A stretch of DNA of 64,000 nucleotides from the NCBI GenBank assembly GCA_040882255.1, contig JBBEBP010000007.1, positions 62,001 through 126,000 of the forward strand, given 5' to 3'. The position numbers were made by a program, and so were the translations under genes. The notes below the pieces were generated by a model. It was given only the letters and a program-made list of their open reading frames with translations, had not been told where the DNA came from and searched no databases. This document shows positions 23,351 through 32,022 of this stretch, piece by piece. The stretch's first letter is position 1; each line of letters opens with the position of its first letter. Origin of the DNA: PWQG01 sp040882255 (GTDB lineage Bacteria > Pseudomonadota > Gammaproteobacteria > Pseudomonadales > Pseudohongiellaceae).

Positions 23351-25255
23351 TCATCGTATGATCTCGCGTTCCTGCAGCAGGCCTACCAGCCGGTCCAGGC
23401 ATTGCTCGATGCCCAATGCCGAGGTGTCGAGTTCCAGGTCGGGTGACTCAGGCGCTTCGTACGGGAACGAGACGCCCGGGATGTCCGGAGATTCCCGGTT
23501 TTCGGCGGCTGCATACAGTCCGCTGGGGTCACGTTGCTGGCAGACCTCGATGGGCGGGTTCAGGTACACCACGATACAATTGGCCTTGCCGATCACAGAC
23601 AGGGCATGTTCGCGAGAATCACGGTTGGGTGCCACAAAGGCGGCGCAGCAGATCAGCCCGGAGTCATTCAGCAGCCGGGCCACGCTGGCACTGCGGCGCA
23701 GGTTTTCCGCACGGCCTTTTTCGTCATGCGGCAGGTCCTTGCTGATACCGAGCCGCATGGCCTTGCCGTCGAGCACCGTGCTGACCCGTCCCATGTCGAA
23801 CAGACGGCGTTCCAGTCCGTGGGCCAGCGTGGATTTGCCGGCGCCGGAAACGCCCATCAGTATGATCGTGGCGGGCCGCTGGCCGTAGCGGGCGGCACGC
23901 TCTTCCTTGGTGACGTGTGCGCTGGAACGCTCGCCCTGGCGGACGTCGGCCGGGGGGTCCAGGTTGACCATGCCGGCACCGATGGTCACGTTGCTGAGGG
24001 GGTCGATGATGATGAATGAGCCGGTAAAGCGGTTGCGATCATAGCTGTCCACGCAGACCGGTTCCTCGACCGTCACCTCGCAGTGCCCGATTTCATTCAG
24101 CTCGAGGCCCGGAGCGGGTCGGTGTTCCAGGGTGTTGACGTCAATCTGGTGTTTGAGCGAATCGATCCGGCCACTGACGGTCTTGGTGCCCAGCTTGAAG
24201 TCATAACGCTTGCCGGGCAGCATGGCCGAATCTGTCATCCATACGACCGTGGCATCGAAGTGCTCTGTCAACGCCGGCAGGTTGTCACTGTGCGCGATCA
24301 TGTCACCCCGGCTGACATCGATCTCGTCTTCCAGGGTCAATGTGATGGCCATTTCCGCATGCGCGAGTTCCAGTTCCTCATCGTAGGTAACGATGGACTT
24401 GACCCGGCTGCTCTTGCGCGATGGCAGTACAGTGATCTCGTCTCCCTTGCGCACAACGCCCGACACCAGTGTGCCGCAGAAGCCCCGGAAGTTCAGGTTG
24501 GGGCGATTGACGTACTGCACCGGGAAGCGGACGTCGTCATGATTGCGGTCTTCGGCGATCTCCACGTTCTCGAGCAGCGACATCATCGTCGGCCCGTCGT
24601 ACCACGGCATGTTCTCGCTGGGGTTGACGACATTGTCGCCCTTCAGCGCCGAGATCGGCACAAAATGGAAATCGGCGTCACGAAGTTTCTCGCTGAAGGC
24701 CAGGTAGTCTTTACGGATCTTTTCGAATACCTCTTCACTGAAATCCACCAGATCCATCTTGTTGATGGCTACCACGATGTGACGGATGCCCAGCAATGAT
24801 GTAATGAAGCTGTGCCGCCGGGTCTGAACCTGCACGCCATGGCGGGCATCGATCAGGATCACCGCCAGGTCGCAGGTGGATGCGCCGGTGGCCATGTTGC
24901 GGGTGTACTGTTCGTGGCCCGGTGTGTCGGCAATGATGAATTTCCGTTTTGACGTCGAGAAGTAGCGGTAGGCCACATCAATGGTGATGCCCTGTTCGCG
25001 CTCCGCCTGCAAGCCGTCCACGAGTAGCGCAAGGTCCATTTCCTCGCCAGTGGTGCCGGACTTGACGCTGTCGGCCCTGATGGCCGCGAGCTGGTCTTCG
25101 TAGATCATCTTGGAGTCATGCAGCAGGCGGCCGATCAATGTGCTTTTGCCATCGTCGACGCTGCCGCAGGTCAGCAGGCGCAGCAGTTCCTTGCGTTCGT
25201 GCTGGGCCAGGTAGGCCTGGATATCGGTACTGATCAGTTCGGACTGGTGTGACAT
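23351..25255 (-). CDS. cysNC: Bifunctional sulfate adenylyltransferase subunit 1 / APS kinase (CysN-CysC fusion)
   Basis: 634 residues. Residues 1 to about 440 are the EF-Tu-like GTPase CysN (G1 CGSVDDGKSTL at 30-40; DTPGHEQY; NKMDLVDF), which drives ATP sulfurylase with CysD. The C-terminal 190 residues are APS kinase CysC (P-loop MGVSGAGKST at about 463-471; FVAPNRDSRE). The fusion makes APS and phosphorylates it to PAPS, for sulfate assimilation or sulfation. Its ATG overlaps the cysD stop (ATGA). The fusion is the known Pseudomonas and rhizobial form, not an oddity. Confidence 0.96.
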   Translation of the reverse strand: MSHQSELISTDIQAYLAQHERKELLRLLTCGSVDDGKSTLIGRLLHDSKMIYEDQLAAIRADSVKSGTTGEEMDLALLVDGLQAEREQGITIDVAYRYFSTSKRKFIIADTPGHEQYTRNMATGASTCDLAVILIDARHGVQVQTRRHSFITSLLGIRHIVVAINKMDLVDFSEEVFEKIRKDYLAFSEKLRDADFHFVPISALKGDNVVNPSENMPWYDGPTMMSLLENVEIAEDRNHDDVRFPVQYVNRPNLNFRGFCGTLVSGVVRKGDEITVLPSRKSSRVKSIVTYDEELELAHAEMAITLTLEDEIDVSRGDMIAHSDNLPALTEHFDATVVWMTDSAMLPGKRYDFKLGTKTVSGRIDSLKHQIDVNTLEHRPAPGLELNEIGHCEVTVEEPVCVDSYDRNRFTGSFIIIDPLSNVTIGAGMVNLDPPADVRQGERSSAHVTKEERAARYGQRPATIILMGVSGAGKSTLAHGLERRLFDMGRVSTVLDGKAMRLGISKDLPHDEKGRAENLRRSASVARLLNDSGLICCAAFVAPNRDSREHALSVIGKANCIVVYLNPPIEVCQQRDPSGLYAAAENRESPDIPGVSFPYEAPESPDLELDTSALGIEQCLDRLVGLLQEREIIR

Positions 25256-26163
25256 CAGAAGTAACCCTGTCGTTTTTTCTCTTCCATGGACCCTGAGCGA
25301 TCACTGTCGATGACTCGGCCCTGTCGTTCAGAGCTGGTGGTCAGCAGCATTTCCTGGATGATCTCCGGCAATGTAGTGGCGCTGGATTCCACCGCGCCGG
25401 TCAGCGGGTAGCAACCCAGCGTGCGGAATCGGACCATCCTGGTCTGCACTTTCATGTCACCGGTGATGGGCATGCGTTCGTCATCCACCATGATGTCAAC
25501 GCCGTCGATGTTGACCACGGGGCGTGGTTTGGCGAAGTACAACGGGACAATGTTGATATTGTTCAGGTAGATGTACTGCCAGATATCCAGCTCGGTCCAG
25601 TTGGACAGCGGGAACACCCGGATGCTTTCGCCCTTGCTGACCTTGCAGTTGTAGATGTTCCACAACTCGGGCCGCTGGTTCCTCGGGTCCCAGCGGTGAT
25701 TCTGGTCGCGGAAGGAGAATATGCGTTCCTTGGCCCGCGACTTTTCCTCGTCGCGGCGGCCACCCCCAAAGGCGGCATCGAAGCGGTATTTGTCCAGTGC
25801 CTGACGCAGCGCCTGGGTTTTCATGATATCCGTGTGCTTCTCGCTACCATGGACGAACGGGCTGATGCCCGAGCGCACACCGTCTTCGTTGGTGTGCACG
25901 ATCAGATCGAGTCCCAGCTTTTTCACCTGCTCGTCCCTGAATTTGATCATCTCCCTGAATTTCCAGGTGGTATCGATATGCATCAGCGGGAAGGGCGGCT
26001 TGCCGGGGTAAAAGGCCTTCATGGCCAGGTGCAGCATGACCGCCGAGTCCTTGCCGATGGAATAGAGCATGACCGGGTTGTCGAACTCGGCCGCCACCTC
26101 CCTGATGATGTGAATGCTTTCCGCCTCCAGCTGCCGGAGGTGGGTGAGACTGTAGTCTGTCAT
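25255..26163 (-). CDS. cysD: Sulfate adenylyltransferase subunit 2 CysD
   Basis: 302 residues from the ATG at 26163, exactly the E. coli length; the frame runs open upstream through zapG and is only a reading-frame accident there. The N-type ATP pyrophosphatase PP-loop is YSIGKDSAVMLHL near residue 35, followed by HIDTTWKFREM and the substrate-binding GGGRRDEEKSRAKER. It makes APS from sulfate and ATP with CysNC. It starts 10 bases after the zapG stop, so zapG, cysD and cysNC are probably one transcript. Confidence 0.96.
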   Translation of the reverse strand: MTDYSLTHLRQLEAESIHIIREVAAEFDNPVMLYSIGKDSAVMLHLAMKAFYPGKPPFPLMHIDTTWKFREMIKFRDEQVKKLGLDLIVHTNEDGVRSGISPFVHGSEKHTDIMKTQALRQALDKYRFDAAFGGGRRDEEKSRAKERIFSFRDQNHRWDPRNQRPELWNIYNCKVSKGESIRVFPLSNWTELDIWQYIYLNNINIVPLYFAKPRPVVNIDGVDIMVDDERMPITGDMKVQTRMVRFRTLGCYPLTGAVESSATTLPEIIQEMLLTTSSERQGRVIDSDRSGSMEEKKRQGYF

Positions 26164-26173
26164 GAGTGTCGCT

Positions 26174-26818
26174 TTATCCCTTGTATCGGCTGTCTTGTTC
26201 CGGACTGTCCTTGTCAGCATTCCCTGCATCGTCGGATGCGCTGCGCTGTTCTTCCCGGCCGGGCGTTTCCGGTTTCCGGTACGGGGCGTCCGGGTCATCG
26301 GTGGCATCCTCGCCGGAGTCTGCTGCCTTCGCCTGTTCACTGCCCGTTCCGGACTTTCCAAGGCCGTAGTCCTCCGACAGTGCGCCACCTCCCGAGGAAC
26401 GGTCGGCGTAGTCGCGTGGTGGCTCCGGTTCGGCATCCGGTCCATCCCCGCCTGTTTTCGCATCGTCCGTCTCTCCGGTGGCCGTGCTGTCTTCACCTTC
26501 CTCGCGGAACAGGCGGTCGCGTTCGCCGGCCGGCAGCATCTTGTCGGCTACCTCGTGATCACACAGTGTCTGGGCGCCGGAGGCAAGGTGCCGGTAGACG
26601 TCCTTGTAGCTTTCTGTCATCTGCTGGATCAGTTCGGCCGTCGTATTGAAGTGGGTGCTGACGTTCTCCCGGTAGGTCTTGTGAGTCTGTTGCAGATCCT
26701 CGATCTGCTGCTCCAGCTGGCGGACCTTGACCGGGCTGGTGCTGCTGAAACGATATGTGGCGACGGCACCGATAATGACGCCGGCCGTCAGGCTGCCAAT
26801 TGCAATCAACAAAGCCAT
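26174..26818 (-). CDS. zapG: ZapG/YhcB (DUF1043) envelope and division protein with an extended acidic tail
   Basis: 214 residues: one N-terminal membrane helix (LLIAIGSLTAGVIIGAVATY), a coiled coil (VKVRQLEQQIEDLQQTHKTY) and the DUF1043 block (VSTHFNTTAELIQQMTESYKDVYRHLA). E. coli YhcB is 132 residues; here a low-complexity tail of about 100 residues, rich in D, E, G and S, is added. YhcB supports cell-wall and phospholipid homeostasis and binds divisome and elongasome proteins. GGAGG precedes the start at a workable distance. It is divergent from zapE, its usual neighbour. Confidence 0.87.
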   Translation of the reverse strand: MALLIAIGSLTAGVIIGAVATYRFSSTSPVKVRQLEQQIEDLQQTHKTYRENVSTHFNTTAELIQQMTESYKDVYRHLASGAQTLCDHEVADKMLPAGERDRLFREEGEDSTATGETDDAKTGGDGPDAEPEPPRDYADRSSGGGALSEDYGLGKSGTGSEQAKAADSGEDATDDPDAPYRKPETPGREEQRSASDDAGNADKDSPEQDSRYKG

Positions 26819-27008
26819 TGTATAGTTGCCTCCAGAATTTCCGGGGTGAAAACCCGACTACATACAGAGTGCAGTGCGGACGAGAAAATCGCGAGACAGT
26901 ATAGCTTGAATCGATGCCGGACGTCGCCCCCTAACGCTGGTCAGCGTGCTTCCGCGCGGGTAGAATCGCGGGCGCCGGCATCGAGCCGGAACGGATCAGG
27001 GCCGCGCG
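26819..27008. promoter_or_regulatory. Divergent zapG/zapE intergenic region
   Basis: Both promoters must lie here. On the minus strand TATACT (26903-26898) is a fair -10 for zapG, and on the plus strand TAGAAT (26961-26966) is a fair -10 for zapE. Neither has a convincing -35. Confidence 0.3.
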
Positions 27009-28094
27009 ATGACACCAGAGCAGCAATATCGACGGGATATAGAGCGGGGTGAGCTGTCACCCGACGCGGCACAGGCTCGCGCCATGGCTGCCCTGCAGGC
27101 GGTGTATGATGCGGTGCTGGCGCAGCCGCAACCCCGCTGGTGGCATCGTTTCCCGTTTCTGGCGCCGGGGACGGTCACAGGTCTGTACCTGTATGGCGGT
27201 GTCGGGCGCGGCAAGACCTATCTGATGGATACTTTTCATGAGTCCCTGCCGCTGGAGCAGAAGCTGCGCACTCATTTTCATCGCTTCATGCAGGGCGTGC
27301 ATCATGATCTGACCCGCCTGGGCGGGCGCTCCGATCCGCTGGAGGCGGTAGCCGATTCGCTGGCGGCGCGGGCGCGGGTCATCTGCTTTGACGAGTTTTT
27401 CGTCAGTGATATCGGGGATGCCATGATACTGGGAGGTCTGCTGGAGGCGCTGTTCCGACGGCGTGTGGTATTGGTGGCCACCTCGAATGTGCAGCCCGAC
27501 CGCCTGTATGAGAATGGACTGCAACGGGAGCGTTTCCTGCCCGCCATCACCGCGCTGCAGCGGCATACCCGGGTGCTGCATCTGGACAGCGATACTGACT
27601 ACCGGCTGCGGGAGCTGAAACAGGCCGGTCTGTACCACTGGCCCGCCGACCAGAAGGCAGAGGAGGCGCTGGCCTCCCGCTTCGAGCGTCTTGCCCCGAT
27701 TCACGCTCAGCGGCCGGAAGGGGGCTCGGTGGAGGTGCTGGGGCGCCGTATTCCGGTCCGCCGTCTGGCCGATGACGTGGCCTGGTTCGATTTCGAGGCG
27801 TTGTGTGGCGGGCCGCGCAGTGCCAATGATTACATTGAATTGGCGAGGGAGTTCCATACAGTACTGCTGAGTGGTGTACCCTGTATGGATGAGCGCAACG
27901 ATGACCGGGCCCGACGCTTTGTCAATCTGGTCGATGAGCTCTATGATCGGCGGGTCAAGCTCATCGTATCGGCCGCCTGCCCGATGCAGGAGTTGTATCG
28001 GGGACGCGAACTGGCCTTCGTCTTCGAGCGGACGGTGAGCCGGCTGCGGGAAATGCAGTCGGAGGACTATCTGGGCAGCGAGCACAGAGCCTGA
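27009..28094 (+). CDS. zapE: Cell-division AFG1-like ATPase ZapE
   Basis: 361-residue P-loop ATPase. Walker A GGVGRGKT is at residues 63-70, Walker B is VICFDEFFVSDI, and the sensor region VATSNVQPDRLYENG follows. ZapE associates with the Z-ring during late constriction in E. coli, and its yeast homologue Afg1 helps degrade membrane subunits. It sits upstream of rplM-rpsI and divergent from zapG, the common gammaproteobacterial order. Confidence 0.93.
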   Translation: MTPEQQYRRDIERGELSPDAAQARAMAALQAVYDAVLAQPQPRWWHRFPFLAPGTVTGLYLYGGVGRGKTYLMDTFHESLPLEQKLRTHFHRFMQGVHHDLTRLGGRSDPLEAVADSLAARARVICFDEFFVSDIGDAMILGGLLEALFRRRVVLVATSNVQPDRLYENGLQRERFLPAITALQRHTRVLHLDSDTDYRLRELKQAGLYHWPADQKAEEALASRFERLAPIHAQRPEGGSVEVLGRRIPVRRLADDVAWFDFEALCGGPRSANDYIELAREFHTVLLSGVPCMDERNDDRARRFVNLVDELYDRRVKLIVSAACPMQELYRGRELAFVFERTVSRLREMQSEDYLGSEHRA

Positions 28095-28125
28095 TGCGAC
28101 CACGGGCACCCGCAGCAATTTATGC

Positions 28126-28154
28126 TTGAATAATGGCGATCACTTGGGTAGTAT
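28126..28154 (+). promoter_or_regulatory. Candidate promoter of rplM-rpsI
   Basis: TTGAAT (28126-28131) and TAGTAT (28149-28154) are 17 bases apart in the zapE-rplM gap, leaving a leader of about 30 bases before the rplM start. Confidence 0.55.
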
Positions 28155-28193
28155 TCGCGCTCCCTGAAGATATTGCCGATCTGGTGGAGATCA

Positions 28194-28622
28194 ATGAAAA
28201 CGTTCAGTGCCAAACCACAGACTGCCGAAAACAACTGGCTGCTCGTCGATGCCGAGGGCCTGACACTGGGCCGCATGGCTGCAGAAATCGCCACCCGTCT
28301 GCGCGGCAAGCACAAGCCCGAGTATACGCCGCATGTCGATACAGGCGACTTCGTGGTTGTTGTCAATGCCGATAAAGTGCATGTTACCGGCAAGAAGGCG
28401 AAAGACAAGATGTACTACGCGCACTCCGGTTTTCCGGGTGGCCTGAAAGAGGCTTCCTTCGCGAAAATGATGGAAAAGTCCCCGGAGCGTGTGATCAGGC
28501 TGGCCGTGAAGGGCATGTTACCGCGCACACCGCTGGGCCGTGCCATGTTCCGCAAGCTCAAGGTCTATCCGGGTGCCGAGCATCCGCATTCCGCCCAGCA
28601 GCCGCAGGCAGTGACGCTGTAA
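28194..28622 (+). CDS. rplM: 50S ribosomal protein L13
   Basis: 142 residues from the ATG at 28194 (MKTFSAKPQTAENNWLLVDA), identical in length to E. coli L13; the upstream in-frame start at 28173 would add seven non-family residues. Conserved blocks are GRMAAEIATRLRGKHKPEYTP, NADKVHVTGKK and KGMLPRTPLGRAMFRKLKVY. L13 is an early 50S assembly protein. rpsI follows after 45 bases. Confidence 0.98.
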   Translation: MKTFSAKPQTAENNWLLVDAEGLTLGRMAAEIATRLRGKHKPEYTPHVDTGDFVVVVNADKVHVTGKKAKDKMYYAHSGFPGGLKEASFAKMMEKSPERVIRLAVKGMLPRTPLGRAMFRKLKVYPGAEHPHSAQQPQAVTL

Positions 28623-28667
28623 GGCTGGTCGGGTACCCAAACAAGCAAGAGGTTTATCGAGATCGCT

Positions 28668-29060
28668 ATGTCCACTACACAATATTACGGCACCGGCCGA
28701 CGTAAAACAGCGACTGCCCGCGTCTACCTGACCCGGGGAAGCGGCAAGATCATCGTCAACAAACGTCCCCTGGACGGTTTCTTCGGGCGTGAAGTGGCGC
28801 AGATGATCGTGCAGCAGCCGTTGCAACTGGTGGACATGTCCGACAAATTCGATGTCACCGTCACCGTACGCGGTGGGGGCAGCTTCGGCCAGGCCGGCGC
28901 GATCCGCCACGGTATTACCCGTGCGCTCATGGATTACGACGAGGAACTGCGGCCTGTGCTGCGCAAGGCCGGTTACGTGACGCGGGATGCCCGCGCCGTG
29001 GAGCGGAAAAAGATCGGTCTGCGCAAGGCGCGCAAGCGTCCGCAATTTTCCAAGCGTTGA
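28668..29060 (+). CDS. rpsI: 30S ribosomal protein S9
   Basis: 130 residues, the usual length. The N-terminal block YYGTGRRKTATARVYL, the GGGSFGQAGAIRHGITRAL core and the basic C-terminal tail ending FSKR, which reaches the P-site tRNA, are all present. It is the second gene of the rplM operon and is followed by a clear intrinsic terminator. Confidence 0.98.
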   Translation: MSTTQYYGTGRRKTATARVYLTRGSGKIIVNKRPLDGFFGREVAQMIVQQPLQLVDMSDKFDVTVTVRGGGSFGQAGAIRHGITRALMDYDEELRPVLRKAGYVTRDARAVERKKIGLRKARKRPQFSKR

Positions 29061-29107
29061 TGTTTGCGCTGCCGGGACAGTGTTCAACGCTGTTACCGGG
29101 TGGTGCG

Positions 29108-29146
29108 AAAAAAGCGCTCGGGCCTTTCGGGTCCGGCGCTTTTTTT
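29108..29146 (+). terminator. Intrinsic terminator of rplM-rpsI
   Basis: An A-run and GCGC (29108-29117) pair with GCGC and a seven-T run (29136-29146); the inner CGGGCC/GGGTCCG arms enclose a TTTC loop. This is a strong Rho-independent terminator and, given the A-run, may also work on the other strand. Confidence 0.85.
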
Positions 29147-29227
29147 ATGGGCGGAAGTTTGCGGGTAATAAAAAATATTTTATTGATTTTTATCAAGCAG
29201 TTGTATGGCTTTTGGGGCAAGGTGTGC

Positions 29228-29256
29228 TTGAAAAAAGTCGATAAATTCACTACTAT
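29228..29256 (+). promoter_or_regulatory. Candidate promoter of the pet (cytochrome bc1) operon
   Basis: TTGAAA (29228-29233) and TACTAT (29251-29256) with a 17-base spacer lie in the AT-rich gap after the rpsI terminator. It is the best sigma-70-like match in the window and leaves a leader of about 95 bases before petA. Confidence 0.6.
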
Positions 29257-29358
29257 TCAGCCCATTTGTCGCAGCGGGCCGGTGAGGGCTGCGCGGAACC
29301 GTCGACAGACGGTCCGGCGATTCTTTTGTTCAGACCATAATACTCGGGAGATAACACG

Positions 29359-29958
29359 GTGAGTGTAGACGTAACCGATTCTGGCCGCAGGCGCTTTCTG
29401 CTGGGGTCAACTTCTGTGGTGGGCGCCGCTGGCGTCGTGGGTGCCGCGGTTCCTTTTGTCGGCTCCTGGAACCCCAGCGCCAAAGCGCGTGCCGCTGGTG
29501 CGCCGGTGCGGGTGGATGTCAGTGAGATTGACGAAGGTGGCATTCTGGGCCCGATTCCGGCCTGGCGCGGGCGCCCGATTTTTGTTGTGCGCCGCACCCA
29601 GGCCCAGATCGAAGCCCTTTCCGAGCTGGACGACCGTGTGCAGGATCCACAATCCGAGCAGCCCGAACAGCCCGAATACGCACAGAATCAATACCGCTCG
29701 CGCGAACCTGAAGTACTGGTCCTGATCGGCGTATGTCCGCATCTGGGCTGCTCTCCCACACCCCGCCTGGCGATCCGGCCGCAGCCGTTCGACGAACAAT
29801 GGCGTGGCGGCTTTTACTGTGCGTGTCATGGCTCCAGGTTCGATATTGCCGGCCGTGTCTACGAAGGCTCACCCGCATCCCGCAATATGGAAGTCCCTCC
29901 CCATTACTTCGAGTCCGACGAAGTCCTTGTGGTTGGTGAAGACGAGGAGAGCGCATAA
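29359..29958 (+). CDS. petA: Ubiquinol-cytochrome c reductase Rieske iron-sulfur subunit
   Basis: 199 residues from a GTG at 29359, preceded by GGGAG eight bases upstream. The N terminus has a twin-arginine-type signal anchor (SGRRRFLLGSTSVVG) that stays in the membrane. The 2Fe-2S site is box I CPHLGC and box II CACHGS: ligands Cys126, His128, Cys154 and His157, with disulfide partners Cys131 and Cys156. It moves electrons from quinol to cytochrome c1 in the respiratory bc1 complex. It is followed with no gap by the cytochrome b-c1 gene. Confidence 0.96.
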   Translation: MSVDVTDSGRRRFLLGSTSVVGAAGVVGAAVPFVGSWNPSAKARAAGAPVRVDVSEIDEGGILGPIPAWRGRPIFVVRRTQAQIEALSELDDRVQDPQSEQPEQPEYAQNQYRSREPEVLVLIGVCPHLGCSPTPRLAIRPQPFDEQWRGGFYCACHGSRFDIAGRVYEGSPASRNMEVPPHYFESDEVLVVGEDEESA

Positions 29959-31977
29959 ATGAGTGACGCAAAGAAAAACGGCTGGCTGGTCTCTTCACTG
30001 GCAGGGCTGCGTGACTGGACGAATGAGCGGCTTCCCATCGTTCCCGCCTGGGAGCGCCACATGAGCCAATACTACGCCCCGAAGAACTTCAATTTCTGGT
30101 ATTTCTTCGGTGTGCTGTCGTTGGTGGTGCTGGTCATCCAGCTCCTGTCCGGCGTGTTCCTGACCATGTTCTACACCAACAGTGCGGAAGGGGCGTTCGC
30201 CTCGGTCGAATACATTATGCGTGACGTCGAGTGGGGGTGGCTGATCCGCTACATCCATTCCACCGGCGCCTCGGCGTTTTTCATTGTCGTGTACCTGCAC
30301 ATGTTTCGCGGCTTGATGTACGGCTCGTACAAGAAGCCGCGCGAACTGGTCTGGGTATTCGGCATGGCCATTTACCTGGTGTTGGTCATGGAAGGCTTCA
30401 TGGGCTACGTACTGCCCTGGGGGCAGATGTCCTATTGGGGCGCCAACGTGATCGTGTCCCTGGTCGGGGCCATCCCCGTCATCGGTGATGACCTGCTGGT
30501 CTGGGTGCGTGGTGACTACCTGATTTCCGGTGCAACGCTGAACCGCTTCTTTGCGCTGCATGTGGTGGCCATGCCCATCGTGTTGTTGGCGCTGGTGGTG
30601 CTGCATCTGCTGGCTCTCCACGAAGTCGGGTCCAACAATCCGGATGGCATCGAAATCAAGAAGAACAAGGGCGCGGATGGCAAGCCGGTCGACGGTATCC
30701 CGTTCCACCCGTTCTATACCGTGCATGACCTGACAGGCATCGTGGTCTTCCTGTTCGTGTTCTGTTTCGTGGTCTTCTTTGTGCCCGAAATGGGTGGGTA
30801 TTTCCTGGAGCATGCCAACTTCCAGGAAGCCAATCCGATGGTGACACCGGAGCACGTTCCGCCGGTCTGGTACTACACGCCGTTCTATTCCATGCTGCGT
30901 GCCGTAACCGTGCCGCTGTTCGGTATCGACGCCAAGTTCTGGGGGCTGATCGTGATGTTCGGCGCCATCGCCATCCTGTTTGTCCTGCCATGGCTGGACC
31001 GCAGTCCGGTGAAGTCGATGCGTTACAAGGGCTGGCACAGCCGCGGCTGGCTGCTGGCGTTTATCGTGAGCTTCATCATCCTGGGTGTGCTGGGCACGAT
31101 GTCGGTGACCACGGGCCGCACGATACTGGCGCAGATCTGTACGGTCATCTACTTCCTGTATTTCTTCCTGATGCCCTGGTACACGAAGAAGGAGGCCACG
31201 TTCGACGAGCCTGCGCGCGTCACCGGCCGCTGGATCACCTGGAAGCAGGTGGTCGGAGTCATTGCCCTGATTGTGGCGCTGGTGATGATTCCGCTGACAG
31301 CGGTGGGGGCCGAAGGGCCGGATATCGAGCTTGAGCATGTGGAGATGAATCTGGAAGACCAGGCCTCCCTGCAGCGCGGTTACGGCAATTACATGAACTA
31401 CTGCCAGTCCTGCCATTCATTGGAGTATGCGCGATACGAGCGGACCGCCAATGACCTGGGTATTCCGCCCGAGCTGGTCACGGCGCATCTGCTGCAGGGC
31501 GACCACGCCGTCGGTGATCTGATGGAAAACTCCATGGATACGCAGAATGCCAGCAACTGGTTCGGTGTGGCGCCTCCCGACCTGACGCTGATAGCGCGCG
31601 TCCGCAGCCCCGACTGGCTGTACTCCTACATGCAAGGCTTCTATGCCGATGATTCGCGCCCCTGGGGTGCCAACAACAGGGTGTTCCCGAATGTCGGTAT
31701 GCCCAATGTGCTTCACGAGCTTCAGGGCGATGTGGTCTGCGCCAATGACGCGGAACAACCGGCTGACTGTGAGCTTGAGCATGTGGCCGGCACCGGTGCG
31801 CTGTCTCCGGAAGAGTTTGATCAGTTCACCTATGATCTCGTGAACTTCCTGTACTACATCGGTGAGCCCGTGCGCATGCAGCGCCAGCAGATCGGCGTGT
31901 TTGTACTGGGTTTCCTGGCAATTCTCTTTGTGCTGGTCACATTGCTGAATCGCGAGTACTGGAGAAAGATTCACTGA
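29959..31977 (+). CDS. Fused cytochrome b - cytochrome c1 of the bc1 complex (FbcH-like)
   Basis: 672 residues in one uninterrupted frame. Residues 1 to about 415 are cytochrome b with eight helices; the haem ligands are His100/His114 and His201/His216, and the Qo motif is PVWY at 302-305, the form known from beta- and gammaproteobacteria. A second hydrophobic segment (about 429-448, ending AVGAEG) looks like a signal peptide leading into cytochrome c1: haem-binding CQSCH at 482-486, a likely axial methionine in GMPNVLHEL, and a C-terminal anchor (about 645-665). Pseudomonas and most gammaproteobacteria have separate genes. Bradyrhizobium FbcH is a known precursor that is cleaved after translation, so cleavage near residue 451 is inferred. 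Confidence 0.93.
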   Translation: MSDAKKNGWLVSSLAGLRDWTNERLPIVPAWERHMSQYYAPKNFNFWYFFGVLSLVVLVIQLLSGVFLTMFYTNSAEGAFASVEYIMRDVEWGWLIRYIHSTGASAFFIVVYLHMFRGLMYGSYKKPRELVWVFGMAIYLVLVMEGFMGYVLPWGQMSYWGANVIVSLVGAIPVIGDDLLVWVRGDYLISGATLNRFFALHVVAMPIVLLALVVLHLLALHEVGSNNPDGIEIKKNKGADGKPVDGIPFHPFYTVHDLTGIVVFLFVFCFVVFFVPEMGGYFLEHANFQEANPMVTPEHVPPVWYYTPFYSMLRAVTVPLFGIDAKFWGLIVMFGAIAILFVLPWLDRSPVKSMRYKGWHSRGWLLAFIVSFIILGVLGTMSVTTGRTILAQICTVIYFLYFFLMPWYTKKEATFDEPARVTGRWITWKQVVGVIALIVALVMIPLTAVGAEGPDIELEHVEMNLEDQASLQRGYGNYMNYCQSCHSLEYARYERTANDLGIPPELVTAHLLQGDHAVGDLMENSMDTQNASNWFGVAPPDLTLIARVRSPDWLYSYMQGFYADDSRPWGANNRVFPNVGMPNVLHELQGDVVCANDAEQPADCELEHVAGTGALSPEEFDQFTYDLVNFLYYIGEPVRMQRQQIGVFVLGFLAILFVLVTLLNREYWRKIH

Positions 31978-32022
31978 CAGCCGGATGTCCCGCTGCAGTA
32001 ACGGATGGTTGAGGAACAGAAC

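Noticed and set aside
23351..25255. CysN-CysC fusion as a novel enzyme
   Set aside because: The fusion is a well-known form in Pseudomonas and rhizobia.
23351..26818. cysDNC lying between zapG and the protease as a horizontally acquired insert
   Set aside because: The same neighbourhood exists in Pseudomonas and the composition matches the flanks, so it looks ancestral.
30860..30875. PVWY in place of PEWY in cytochrome b as a mutation
   Set aside because: PVWY is a known natural form of the Qo motif in beta- and gammaproteobacteria.
29995..31416. Minus-strand open frame of 473 codons opposite the cytochrome b gene
   Set aside because: Antisense shadow with a histidine- and glutamine-rich translation produced by the codons of membrane helices.
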